Shown here: piece after piece, positions 55,190-63,371 of the stretch | How positions within the stretch are numbered: position 1 is the stretch's first letter | Layout of the letters: every line of letters begins with the position of its first letter | From: SAR324 cluster bacterium | Lineage (GTDB): Bacteria; SAR324; NAC60-12 | DNA: 64,000 nucleotides | Direction: 5' to 3' | Assembly (NCBI GenBank): GCA_015231825.1 | Contig: JADGAV010000003.1 | Location: 117,524 to 181,523, forward strand | Notes under the pieces: generated by a model | Database searches by the model: none | Told to the model about the DNA's origin: nothing | What the model saw: only the letters and a program-made list of their open reading frames with translations | Made by a program: the position numbers and the translations under genes

Positions 55190-57441
55190 CAAGCCGACCC
55201 ATTTTTTTGGTTCAATCCGGCAAGTATGGTCATTGGAGACATAGGAAGCCTGCGCATCCGCAATCCTGTCGCATCATGAATCGCGTTGGCCACTGCCGGA
55301 ATCGGAGGAACAATTCCCACCTCCCCCACTCCGCGCACACCATAAGGATGCTTGGGGTTCGGAACTTCAACAATAATCGTCTCTATCATGGGAAGATCGG
55401 ATGCCACCGGAATTCGATAATCGAGAAATCCGGGATTTTCCATCACGCCTTCCGCATTGTGGACATATTCTTCGTTGAGAGCCCAACCGATCCCCTGGGC
55501 CACTCCTCCTTGAAATTGCCCTTCCACGTAACCGGGATGAATGGCGGTTCCTGCATCCTGAGCAGTGGTATATCTCAATATGGTGACAGCCCCTGTTTCA
55601 GGATCAACTTCCAGATCGCACATCTGAGTGGAAAATGCGGCGCCAGCCCCACGGGCTTCGAGGGAGTGAGTTGTTGTCAACGGGCCGCCAGTTTTTTTCG
55701 CAGATTTGGTGATTTCTGCCAATGCAAGAGGAGCATGTTTATTGACCGTGTGGAGTGCATTGCCATCCATCCACTCGACTTCATCAATATCGACTTCCCA
55801 CATCATGGCCGCACGCTTTCGGAGTTCGTCAATGAGTTGGCGACAGGCTCCAACGACAGCCATTCCAGTTGCAAAGGTGGTTCGGCTTCCCTCGGTGACG
55901 TCAGTAAAACCGATAGAATCCGTATCAGCGACACGTGGCTGGACGAGCTTAACATCAATGCCCAGTTCCTCCGCTGCCATCAAAGCCATCGAAGCACGGC
56001 TTCCGCCAATGTCCGGACTCCCTGTTACGACGATCGCCGTGCCGTCTTCGGTGAGATGCACGGTCGCACTGGAAGATTCTCCGATGTTGAACCAGTATCC
56101 GCTCGCAATCCCGCGCCCCTGGTTAGGTCCCAGCGGGATTGAATAATTGGGATGATTCCGGATTGCCTCAAGTGTTTCCTTGAAGCCGATCGGTCCGTAT
56201 TTCGGACCATCGGGTTTGCGACTGCCTTCCTCAACCGCATTGATCAAACGGAGTTCGATGGGATCGAGTTTCAGTTCTCGAGCAATTTGGTCAACAACAG
56301 TCTCTGTGGCAAAAGCAGCCATCGGCGCCGAAGGAGCACGATAAGCAATATTGACAGGCTTGTTGACTACCACTTCAAAAGCCTCCACATAAAAATTTGG
56401 AATGTCATAGGGAGCGAACAGGCACATCGCCCCCAGCATCCCCCAAATTCCGGGATAGGCTCCATTTTCATAGGCGAGCCATGCTTTTCCTGCGACGATT
56501 TTTCCGTTCTTTTTTGCCCCTAATTTGATCCGGAGCTTGGTTCCCGGAGTGGGTCCGGTCGCCCGGAATACTTCATCTCGGCTCATCACTATTTTGACAG
56601 GCCGTTTTGCTTTCTGAGAAAGTTTAGCGGCCAGGGGCTCAAGGTAAATGGTTGTTTTGCCGCCAAATCCACCCCCAATTTCTGCGGGAATCACTTTTAA
56701 CTGGGAGGGTTCCCAACCCAGCATGGCAGCCGTTTTGGCACGGATCATAAAGTGTCCCTGCGAAGAACACCAGATGACTGAACGGTCATCACTGCTCGTG
56801 TCGGCAACGACAGCATGGGGTTCGATATAGCCTTGATGGACCACCTTTGTCGTGAATTCCTGTTCAAAAACCACATCCGCTTCTTTAAATCCGGCATCGA
56901 GATCACCACGCTCGAACAAAGTTCGGCTGGGAATATTTGAAGCTTTGCCCGGCACCGGTTCGACTCCTTTCGTGATCAGATTCTCATGCAGCAAGGGGGC
57001 ATCCTCAGCCATCGCCTCGTCGATGGAGAGCACATGGGGAAGTTCCTGATATTGAACAACAATTTTTTCAGCTGCCGCTTTGGCCTGGCGTTTGGTACCG
57101 GCAGCTACCGCTGCAACGGCCTGACCTTCGTAAAACACCTTGTCGCGCGCCATCAGGTTGAGGGAAACATAATCTTTTCGGTGAGGCTCTGGAAAATCGG
57201 CTGATGTAATGACAGCCTTCACTCCAGGCATCGCTTCCGCTTCTTTTGTATCGATGGAGATGATTCGTGCGTGGGCAAAGGGTGAACGCAGAACGTGACC
57301 CGACAGCATCCTCGGCAACGACAAATCGGCCGCAAAGCGGGCATGGCCATTCACTTTTTCAAGCCCGTCGTGCCGGACAGGGCGGGTTCCAACCCATTTG
57401 TAAGAATTCGGTGTATTGGAAACTGCATTTATATCAGTCAT
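55189..57441 (-). CDS. Molybdenum-binding subunit of a xanthine-dehydrogenase-family hydroxylase
   Basis: 750 residues. Full-length Mo-cofactor subunit: 'VGTRPVRHDGLEKVNGHARFAADL' start, 'GGGFGGKTTIYLEPLAA', and the C-terminal 'YGVRGVGEVGIVPPIPAVANAIHDATG', whose GVGEVG Glu is the proton-abstracting catalytic base. These enzymes hydroxylate purines, nicotinate, aldehydes or related rings. The Arg/Glu pattern deciding between xanthine and aldehydes cannot be settled by eye. It overlaps the [2Fe-2S] gene by 4 bases (ATGA) and the MoaD-like gene by 1. Confidence 0.92.
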   Translation of the reverse strand: MTDINAVSNTPNSYKWVGTRPVRHDGLEKVNGHARFAADLSLPRMLSGHVLRSPFAHARIISIDTKEAEAMPGVKAVITSADFPEPHRKDYVSLNLMARDKVFYEGQAVAAVAAGTKRQAKAAAEKIVVQYQELPHVLSIDEAMAEDAPLLHENLITKGVEPVPGKASNIPSRTLFERGDLDAGFKEADVVFEQEFTTKVVHQGYIEPHAVVADTSSDDRSVIWCSSQGHFMIRAKTAAMLGWEPSQLKVIPAEIGGGFGGKTTIYLEPLAAKLSQKAKRPVKIVMSRDEVFRATGPTPGTKLRIKLGAKKNGKIVAGKAWLAYENGAYPGIWGMLGAMCLFAPYDIPNFYVEAFEVVVNKPVNIAYRAPSAPMAAFATETVVDQIARELKLDPIELRLINAVEEGSRKPDGPKYGPIGFKETLEAIRNHPNYSIPLGPNQGRGIASGYWFNIGESSSATVHLTEDGTAIVVTGSPDIGGSRASMALMAAEELGIDVKLVQPRVADTDSIGFTDVTEGSRTTFATGMAVVGACRQLIDELRKRAAMMWEVDIDEVEWMDGNALHTVNKHAPLALAEITKSAKKTGGPLTTTHSLEARGAGAAFSTQMCDLEVDPETGAVTILRYTTAQDAGTAIHPGYVEGQFQGGVAQGIGWALNEEYVHNAEGVMENPGFLDYRIPVASDLPMIETIIVEVPNPKHPYGVRGVGEVGIVPPIPAVANAIHDATGLRMRRLPMSPMTILAGLNQKNGSA

Positions 57442-57935
57442 AGTCTGTCCCCTTCTTGTAGATTATTTTTCATCTGAGCGGCGGCATCAAGGACTGAGCG
57501 CACAATTTTATCGTAGCCCGTGCAACGGCAGAGATTCCCCGCCAGGGCATAACGGACCTCGGATTCTGTCGGCTCCGGATTGCGGTCCAGCAAAGCCTTT
57601 GCAGCAATCAGGACCCCGGGAGTGCATATTCCGCACTGCAGCGCAGCCCCTTCAAGAAAGGCCGTTTGCAGGGGATGAAGATGTTCACCATCAGCCATTC
57701 CTTCAATGGTTTCAATTGTCGCTCCCTCCGCTTCAGGAGCAAAGACCAGGCATGAACAAACCAGGCGTCCATTGAGCATCACAGAACAAGCCCCGCAATC
57801 ACCTGTTCCACAGCCTTCCTTTGCTCCGGTCAATCCTAACTCGTCCCGCAGGGTATTGAGCAACGATTCGTCATCGTCACAAAGAAATTCTGCCTTATCC
57901 CCGTTAATTGTGCATGTAATGTGTCTTCGATTCAT
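57438..57935 (-). CDS. [2Fe-2S] subunit of the molybdenum hydroxylase
   Basis: 165 residues. An N-terminal plant-type [2Fe-2S] site (GCGTGDCGACSV...C) and a C-terminal helical site (CGICTPG...CRCTGY) are complete. It passes electrons from the molybdenum centre to FAD. ATG 57935 is preferred because AGGAG lies 7-8 bases before it, embedded in ATGAGGAGAAATAAAATG; an ATG at 57950 overlaps the stop of the FAD gene but has no ribosome-binding site of its own. All three subunits are overlapping, so stoichiometric translation is expected. Confidence 0.93.
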   Translation of the reverse strand: MNRRHITCTINGDKAEFLCDDDESLLNTLRDELGLTGAKEGCGTGDCGACSVMLNGRLVCSCLVFAPEAEGATIETIEGMADGEHLHPLQTAFLEGAALQCGICTPGVLIAAKALLDRNPEPTESEVRYALAGNLCRCTGYDKIVRSVLDAAAQMKNNLQEGDRL

Positions 57936-57946
57936 TTTATTTCTCC

Positions 57947-58801
57947 TCATTTACGTGCTCGATCTGCTGCCTCAATGACTACCCTTTTCGCCAAAACCCC
58001 GGCGACCTGCGTGCGGTACTCCTTGCTGCCTCGTTTATCATCAATAGGATTGCAGGCGGCTCTGGCTGCAGCCATAATTTTTGTCAATGTATCTTCATCA
58101 ATAGGATTTCCTCGCAAGGCATCTTCAGCTGCCGTGACTCGCACGGCTGTTGGCGCTACCGCTCCCAGGGCAATGACGGCATCAGTGCAATTTCCGGCCT
58201 TGTCCATTGTAATTCTTGCCGCAGCGCCAACCACTGCAATATCCATTTCTGTGCGGGGAATAAAACGCAAATAAGCATCAGCGCTATGCGGAAGGGGCTG
58301 CTCAATCCTGAAAGCAACAATAAACTCTCCTGCATTCAAGGAGGTAGATCCCGGGCCCGTGGCAATCAAGGCGACGGGAAGAGTGCGCATTCCCCCTTTG
58401 GATGCGATGACAGCATGAGCGTTGTTCACGATCAGTGCCGGGACAGTGTCTGCGGCGGGCGAAGCATTACAGACATTGCCTCCCAGGCTTGCCCTGTTCT
58501 GAATCTGATCGGAACCAATCAGTCCCGCGGATTCCGCAAGGCCTGGAAAATCAGATTTCAGGGCGGAGTCTCCGGCAATCAATACGGCCGGCACTGCTGC
58601 CCCGATCGTCCATACCTTATTTTCACAGGCAATTTGAACCATTTCAGGAATGCATTTGAGATCAATCATCAATTTCGGCTCCGGCCGGCCTGAACGCATC
58701 TGTGGAATGATATCTGTTGCGCCGGCAAATACACAGGAATCGGGTTCTGATTCCAGCAGTTCCAGCGCTTCATCAATGGATTTCGGTGCTTCATATTTCA
58801 T
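57947..58801 (-). CDS. FAD-binding subunit of the molybdenum hydroxylase
   Basis: 284 residues. 'YEAPKSIDEALELLESEPDSCVFAGATDIIPQMRSG' and 'NRASLGGNVCNASPAADTVPAL' are the FAD-binding (PCMH) and CO-dehydrogenase flavoprotein C-terminal patterns. The isoalloxazine-binding GGN motif is intact. It is the first gene of the operon, in the order FAD, [2Fe-2S], Mo, MoaD-like, with a promoter 30-60 bases upstream. Confidence 0.92.
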   Translation of the reverse strand: MKYEAPKSIDEALELLESEPDSCVFAGATDIIPQMRSGRPEPKLMIDLKCIPEMVQIACENKVWTIGAAVPAVLIAGDSALKSDFPGLAESAGLIGSDQIQNRASLGGNVCNASPAADTVPALIVNNAHAVIASKGGMRTLPVALIATGPGSTSLNAGEFIVAFRIEQPLPHSADAYLRFIPRTEMDIAVVGAAARITMDKAGNCTDAVIALGAVAPTAVRVTAAEDALRGNPIDEDTLTKIMAAARAACNPIDDKRGSKEYRTQVAGVLAKRVVIEAADRARK

Positions 58802-58825
58802 GTATTTCTCCTCATTTGGTGATTA

Positions 58826-58846
58826 ATTCACCCCTAATTAGTGAAT
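58826..58846. promoter_or_regulatory. Operator-like inverted repeat overlapping the hydroxylase promoter
   Basis: ATTCAC (58826-58831) and GTGAAT (58841-58846) are perfect 6-bp arms around a 9-base spacer that contains the -10 hexamer. A repressor bound there would block RNA polymerase. A decayed GntR/FCD gene lies just upstream, so the cognate regulator may be lost or encoded elsewhere. Confidence 0.45.
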
Positions 58847-58863
58847 GAACTTCCAAATGTCAA
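58835..58863 (-). promoter_or_regulatory. Sigma70-type promoter of the molybdenum hydroxylase operon
   Basis: Minus strand perfect TTGACA (58863-58858), 17 bases, TAATTA (58840-58835). It gives a start near 58828 and a ~27-base leader with AGGAG before the ATG at 58801. The -10 is weaker than the -35. Confidence 0.5.
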
Positions 58864-59074
58864 AATGTATCTTGAAGTGGGGTACTGTTCCCCAAAAAAT
58901 AGGCTCAAATCACAGGATTTGCAAGTCTACTTTTCTTCATTGATCTTCCTTATTTTCGAAGAAAGGTCCTTTTCATCATTTCTCATTCGTGTCTGATACT
59001 ATTTTACTTTTGTTCATTCAATTCCATCATAGAACCTGAACGCCCATTTTATGTCTGATTGGCAGGGATTTGTT
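58864..59074. other. Intergenic stretch before the gene-remnant region
   Basis: About 210 bases without a gene. A short GGGG/CCCC hairpin (TGGGG ... CCCCA near 58878-58895) is the only structure seen. Together with the flanking degenerated frames, the whole 58802-59235 interval holds the promoter above and a GntR remnant. Confidence 0.5.
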
Positions 59075-59290
59075 TTAAAGCTTCTTTTTATGGAGATAGC
59101 TTTGTTTTGCTTTCATCACGTGTGCCGAGGCTAGAATCCCCGCAGACTCTCCATCATGGATGCGCAAAGCAAATATAATATGGCGATGATCAATCAGCAC
59201 GCTCGTGATACGATCCCCGTCATAACCTATTTTTTTTGCCAATATGGGAAGCAATTGCCATAGCTGGTTGTCGTGCTGCACAATATCGAA
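59075..59290 (-). pseudogene. GntR/FCD regulator remnant (C-terminal part only)
   Basis: The minus frame encodes 'HDNQLWQLLPILAKK...ITSVLIDHRHIIFALRIHDGESAGILASAHVMKA'. It matches the end of an FCD domain, in which 'N..L..L...L' is followed by 'eHraIi.Al..gD...A...m..H'. No winged-HTH domain precedes it: upstream the frame runs into a sugar-transporter fragment on the other strand. It lies upstream of, and on the same strand as, the molybdenum hydroxylase operon, so it may be the former local regulator. The right boundary is approximate. Confidence 0.55.
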
Positions 59291-59720
59291 ACTACTGGAA
59301 CGAAGGAATGATAAAAAATGCGGTAGGATCCAACTATATTCAACCGCTGACCGAGATTTCAAATTTTAACCGTCTGAAACCATCAGCAAAATCCGCGGGA
59401 ATGTGGGATGGAAAAATATACGGAGTACCCATGCTGGGTCAGTACACGGCAGCTCTCTACTATCATCGGAAAGTTATTGAAAAATATGGGTTGACTGCTC
59501 CCAAAACATGGGAAGAACTGATCAGTGCGTTCAAAACACTGAAAAAAAATGGTGAAACCCCTTTGATTTTGCCGGCTCAAGATGGAATTGTTCCCTATTT
59601 TACGTACTCAATGATCGCTTCCAGTATCTTGAAGAGTGATGGATTTGAGGATTTGAAAAAGGGGAAAATAAAATTACTTCTGAAGAATTAGCAAAAATTT
59701 TGCAGGAAACGTTGAACTAA
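59236..59720 (+). pseudogene. Sugar ABC transporter solute-binding protein, decayed
   Basis: From about 59290 the plus frame reads like a family 1 solute-binding protein: 'QPLTEISNFN', 'GMWDGKIYGVPMLGQYTAALYYHRKVIEKYGLTAPKTWEELISAFKTLKKNG'. The signal peptide and first ~80 residues are missing. Near 59665 a frameshift is needed: the first frame ends at 59691, while the next frame reads 'ENKITSEELAKILQETLN' to a stop at 59720, the normal end of such proteins. The ~200-residue middle section is also absent. It is a clear remnant, not an active gene. Confidence 0.75.
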
Positions 59721-59734
59721 CAAGAAAACATTGG

Positions 59735-59762
59735 CGTGTCTTCGTTTACCTGGCAAGACACG
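59735..59762 (+). terminator. Stem-loop between the two transporter remnants
   Basis: CGTGTCTT (59735-59742) pairs with AAGACACG (59755-59762) with a 12-base loop; CTTTTTTG follows ~10 bases later. Such hairpins often separate the binding-protein gene from the permease genes in ABC operons, so it may be a relic of that arrangement. Confidence 0.4.
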
Positions 59763-59802
59763 TGCGTTCCTCTTTTTTGTTACCCCTTGAATTTTCTGCA
59801 CA

Positions 59803-60160
59803 ATGGAATTGCAGCGAGCCGCATACACTCAATTTATTGCACCTGTCTTGCTAGTTTACGGGGTTCTATTCATTTACCCCGCCCTCTCAGCATTCCGGCT
59901 CAGTCTGACAGACTGGGACGGAATCAGTAACCACTATAATGTGATCGGACTGGAAAACTACAAAGAAGCCATTGTTGCACCGGAAGTTTTGACGGCTTCC
60001 TGGCGCAACACACTCAATTTTATTACGGATCGACCCGGTTTAGGACTCGATTTTACCCCGGATGACTTCCCCGAATGAGAAACTTTTGAACTTTATCAAT
60101 CAAAGGCGCTAAACCAGATATTGACAGGCGCAAAAAAAGGAATATCAATCCGGCTTATTC
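59803..60160 (+). pseudogene. Sugar ABC permease remnant fused to an unrelated tail
   Basis: The first ~70 residues match the N-terminus of a MalF/UgpA-type permease: 'YTQFIAPVLLVYGVLFIYPALSAFRLSLTDWDG', 'VIGLENYKEAI' and 'SWRNTLNF'. The remaining five or so membrane helices are gone. It runs into 'ITDRPGLGLDFTPDDFPE', then a stop at 60078 and a further open stretch 'ETFELYQSKALNQILTGAK'. The PGLGLDF part recalls the C-terminus of enolase-superfamily (mandelate racemase-like) enzymes, so a recombination joint is suspected, though that identification is weak. Confidence 0.65.
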
Positions 60161-60166
60161 TCGATT

Positions 60167-63100
60167 TCAAGCAACCTTCTCTGCCGGCTCGGGGGAGGGA
60201 TGCGGAGTGGATTTGCGAAAAATGACGGATTTAATATCAAGCAGGAGAGAAAAAAGCGCGGGGACAAAGAAAATGGAGACGAATGTAGAGAGGAGCAATC
60301 CGCCGAGAACCGCACTGCCCAGGCCCCGGTAGAGTTCAGAACCGGCACCGGGAATAACAACCAGCGGCATCAAACCGAGGACACTCGTCATGGTCGACAT
60401 GAAAATGGGACGCACGCGGACTTTTACCGCCTCGATTATCGCGCCCTGCTGCGTATATTTTTCCTTGCGAATCAGCTGCAGGGCTTTGGAAACAATCAGG
60501 ATCGGATTATTGACAACAATTCCAATCAGCATCAGAAATCCAAGCATCACCAGAACATCCAGAGGCTGAGGGGCAACAAATCGATTGATCAGGGAAAGCA
60601 ATATCATCCCTCCCGCCCCGGCAACCGGGAGAGAACCCATGATGACGAAAGGGGAAAAAAGGTCTTCAAATAGAACAACGAGAAGCAGAAAGGTAATTCC
60701 GAGGGCAATCAAAAACCCTGTTTGCAAGGCTTGACGGGTCCGAGTAAAATCTCCGGCCGTGCCGCTCAATTCAATGCGGAATCCGGGAATATCAGCATTT
60801 TGCAGAAGTGCCGGATCGACTATCTTGCTTTGAATCAAATTGAGGGCTTCTTCAAGCGAAATATCTTCCGGTGGGGAAACCCGCAAGGTCACTACCCGTG
60901 ATTGAGAGATCCGGTTAATTTGATTCGGTCCGACCGCTTCCACGACCTCCGCAACGCTGGCAATGGGAACCCGCTGCCGAGAAGGTGTAAAAAGTGAAAG
61001 GGTAGAAAAATCTGCAACACTTTTGACACGCTGGTCTTGCGATGCCATGGTGATGTCGAGAATATCCCCGCTTTTTTCGGTGAATTCATCAATCTTGCGG
61101 CCATCCGTATAAACATCGATGATCAGCCCCAAATCCTGGGTACTCAATCCCATTTCTGCGGCTCGCTCCGCATCCAGATGAACCTGCAGTTCGGGAGTGC
61201 CGATTTCCAGAGACGGAATAGGACGGACTTGAGAACCAGGCAGTGTTTGTCGAATCTGAGCGAAGAGGCGTCCTCCGATGCTGCTCATGTCGGAAAGATT
61301 GTCGGCATAGATTTCAATGTCGATAGAACGTCCTGCCCCCAAACCTCTTTCAAACAGGGAGCTTTGATTGGTCACTCCGTACATCCCCGGCACCTTTCTC
61401 AGGATCCGGTTGAATAAAGGGATCAGTTCTGCAACCCGTTTGGGATCTTTTGAAACGGCACCAATAATCAATGCGGTTCCGAAACCAATATAGAAAACCC
61501 GGTCTATCTGGGGGAATTCCTCGTTTTCTCCTTTCAGATATGGATCAAGTTCATTCATCACAAAGCGCCCAATTCGCTCATATTCCTCAGTGTTGTATCC
61601 AGACGGAGGAATCAAATAGCCAAACAGCAGGTTTTGGTTTCCACGGGGAAGGTATTCCAGTTTCGGAGTTAACTCATAAACCACAAACGCCGACAGGGCC
61701 AGTACTCCCGCCAAAAACAGAAATTTGCGCCACCAGGAATATAACAGCCAGCCCAAAAACAGGAGCCAGCTGTTGACCATTCTGCCTATTCTTCTGCGTA
61801 ACCGATTGTAGAACGAATGCGAGTCTCTTCGATCTTTTGCGGTGAGTACTTTTCGGTTCTTCAAAAGCCATACATAGAGAGAAGGGACAACGGCAATCGA
61901 AACAATCATGGCAAGGATGATGGCACTGGAGATTGCAATGGAAATGTCAGCAAACAGTTGACCGGCTTTTTCTTTAACAAAAACCACCGGTAAAAAGACT
62001 GCCACAGTGGTGAGGCTTGAAGCTAAAACAGCTCCCCAGACTTCATGGGTCGCGTTCAATGCAGCATTAAAAAGACTTTCTCCCCGCAATCGATATTGAT
62101 CGATATTTTCCAAAACAACAATAGCGCTGTCGACGACCATCCCCACGGCAAATGCCAGGCCTGCCAGACTGATCACATTGATATTGCGATCAAACGCTTC
62201 CAGATATACGAAAGTGCCGATGATGCTGATCGGAATCGCCAATACAACGACCAGGGAAGAACGGAAATCTCCCAAAAAAAGCAGCAGCACAAGAAAAGCA
62301 AGCCCGCTTCCCAAAAGGAGATTGCTCAGTACCAGTGAAATAGAACTGTTGATGTAGTAACGCGGGTCCGACAGGCGGGCCAGTTCCAGCTGGGCACCGG
62401 CCAGTTTCTGACGATTGAGCCGGGCGATTGTTTCAATCACTTTTTCAGTCACCTCAAGGACATTTGCCCCATGTTCCCGGTAGATTGGAATGACCAGGGA
62501 ATATTGATTGTTGATCAGCACAGAGGCCGTCGGATCCTTGTATCCGATCCCCACCTGAGCCACATCACGCAAATAAATCGACTGTCCCTGCGTCTTTTTG
62601 ATGATCAGATTCCCCAAATCTTCTACATCCCGAAATTTGGTCAAGGTCCGAACCACGTATTCCCGTTTTCCTTCTTTAATCCGCCCTCCGGAGATATCAA
62701 GGTTTTCTCGGCGAATGGTGTTGATCAACTGAGGAATACTCAATTGATAGGCGGCCAGTTTTTCTGAATCAAAAAGCACCTGCACTTCCTTTTCATGCCC
62801 GCCAAACACCCGGGTACTGGAGACCCCTGATATTTTTTCAAATTCAGGAGCGACCTCATCCTCAGCATATTTCAGATATTGCCCGATGGCGGTTTCATTG
62901 CCTTCCAGGGCTTTCAGCTGCATCCAAACCACCGGCGAGGAATTGGATCCGGAAGTCAATATCCGCGGGCGCAGAGAATTTTCAGGATAGTCTGTGACCT
63001 GGTCCAGTTCATTGGAAACGCGCAGCAGGGCTTCATCCAAATCCGTGCCAATGAGATATTCCAAAATTACCCGTCCTCGTCCGGGAGAAGACTCACTTCT

Positions 63101-63340
63101 CATTTGCTCCAATCCCGGCAGATTTCGAAGGGCATTTTCCTGTTTGATGACAATTTCCTTCTCCACTTCGTAGGGACTCGCCCCCGGCCAAATGGTCTGC
63201 ACCGTCAATTGTGGGGTTTGCACATCAGGCGTCAACTGGATTGGAATCTGCATCAATGCGGTGATCCCTGCAATCAGGATAAAAGCTGTCAATGCCGCCA
63301 CCAGCGCGGGTTTTTCAAGGAAAAATCGAATGAACGCCAT
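60167..63340 (-). CDS. RND-family efflux transporter, inner-membrane pump (AcrB type)
   Basis: About 1057 residues with 12 membrane segments and two large periplasmic loops. It starts 'MAFIRFFLEKPALVAALTAF' and continues 'IPIQLTPDVQTPQLTVQTIWPGASPYEVEKEI'. TM4 has 'GMVVDSAIVVLENI' near 406, keeping one of the two proton-relay Asp residues of AcrB (the second is Ser). ATG 63340 is preferred; the longer frame to 63442 adds residues unlike the family. It pairs with the membrane-fusion protein gene 31 bases upstream. The exported substrate is not predictable. Confidence 0.9.
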   Translation of the reverse strand: MAFIRFFLEKPALVAALTAFILIAGITALMQIPIQLTPDVQTPQLTVQTIWPGASPYEVEKEIVIKQENALRNLPGLEQMRSESSPGRGRVILEYLIGTDLDEALLRVSNELDQVTDYPENSLRPRILTSGSNSSPVVWMQLKALEGNETAIGQYLKYAEDEVAPEFEKISGVSSTRVFGGHEKEVQVLFDSEKLAAYQLSIPQLINTIRRENLDISGGRIKEGKREYVVRTLTKFRDVEDLGNLIIKKTQGQSIYLRDVAQVGIGYKDPTASVLINNQYSLVIPIYREHGANVLEVTEKVIETIARLNRQKLAGAQLELARLSDPRYYINSSISLVLSNLLLGSGLAFLVLLLFLGDFRSSLVVVLAIPISIIGTFVYLEAFDRNINVISLAGLAFAVGMVVDSAIVVLENIDQYRLRGESLFNAALNATHEVWGAVLASSLTTVAVFLPVVFVKEKAGQLFADISIAISSAIILAMIVSIAVVPSLYVWLLKNRKVLTAKDRRDSHSFYNRLRRRIGRMVNSWLLFLGWLLYSWWRKFLFLAGVLALSAFVVYELTPKLEYLPRGNQNLLFGYLIPPSGYNTEEYERIGRFVMNELDPYLKGENEEFPQIDRVFYIGFGTALIIGAVSKDPKRVAELIPLFNRILRKVPGMYGVTNQSSLFERGLGAGRSIDIEIYADNLSDMSSIGGRLFAQIRQTLPGSQVRPIPSLEIGTPELQVHLDAERAAEMGLSTQDLGLIIDVYTDGRKIDEFTEKSGDILDITMASQDQRVKSVADFSTLSLFTPSRQRVPIASVAEVVEAVGPNQINRISQSRVVTLRVSPPEDISLEEALNLIQSKIVDPALLQNADIPGFRIELSGTAGDFTRTRQALQTGFLIALGITFLLLVVLFEDLFSPFVIMGSLPVAGAGGMILLSLINRFVAPQPLDVLVMLGFLMLIGIVVNNPILIVSKALQLIRKEKYTQQGAIIEAVKVRVRPIFMSTMTSVLGLMPLVVIPGAGSELYRGLGSAVLGGLLLSTFVSIFFVPALFSLLLDIKSVIFRKSTPHPSPEPAEKVA

Positions 63341-63371
63341 TTGCTCTCTTTTGATGTCTTCTGGAACTGAA

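Noticed and set aside
55207..56142. 311-codon open frame on plus, antisense to the Mo-subunit gene
   Set aside because: It is the complement of a strongly conserved enzyme gene; its translation is rich in His, Arg and Cys with no family pattern.
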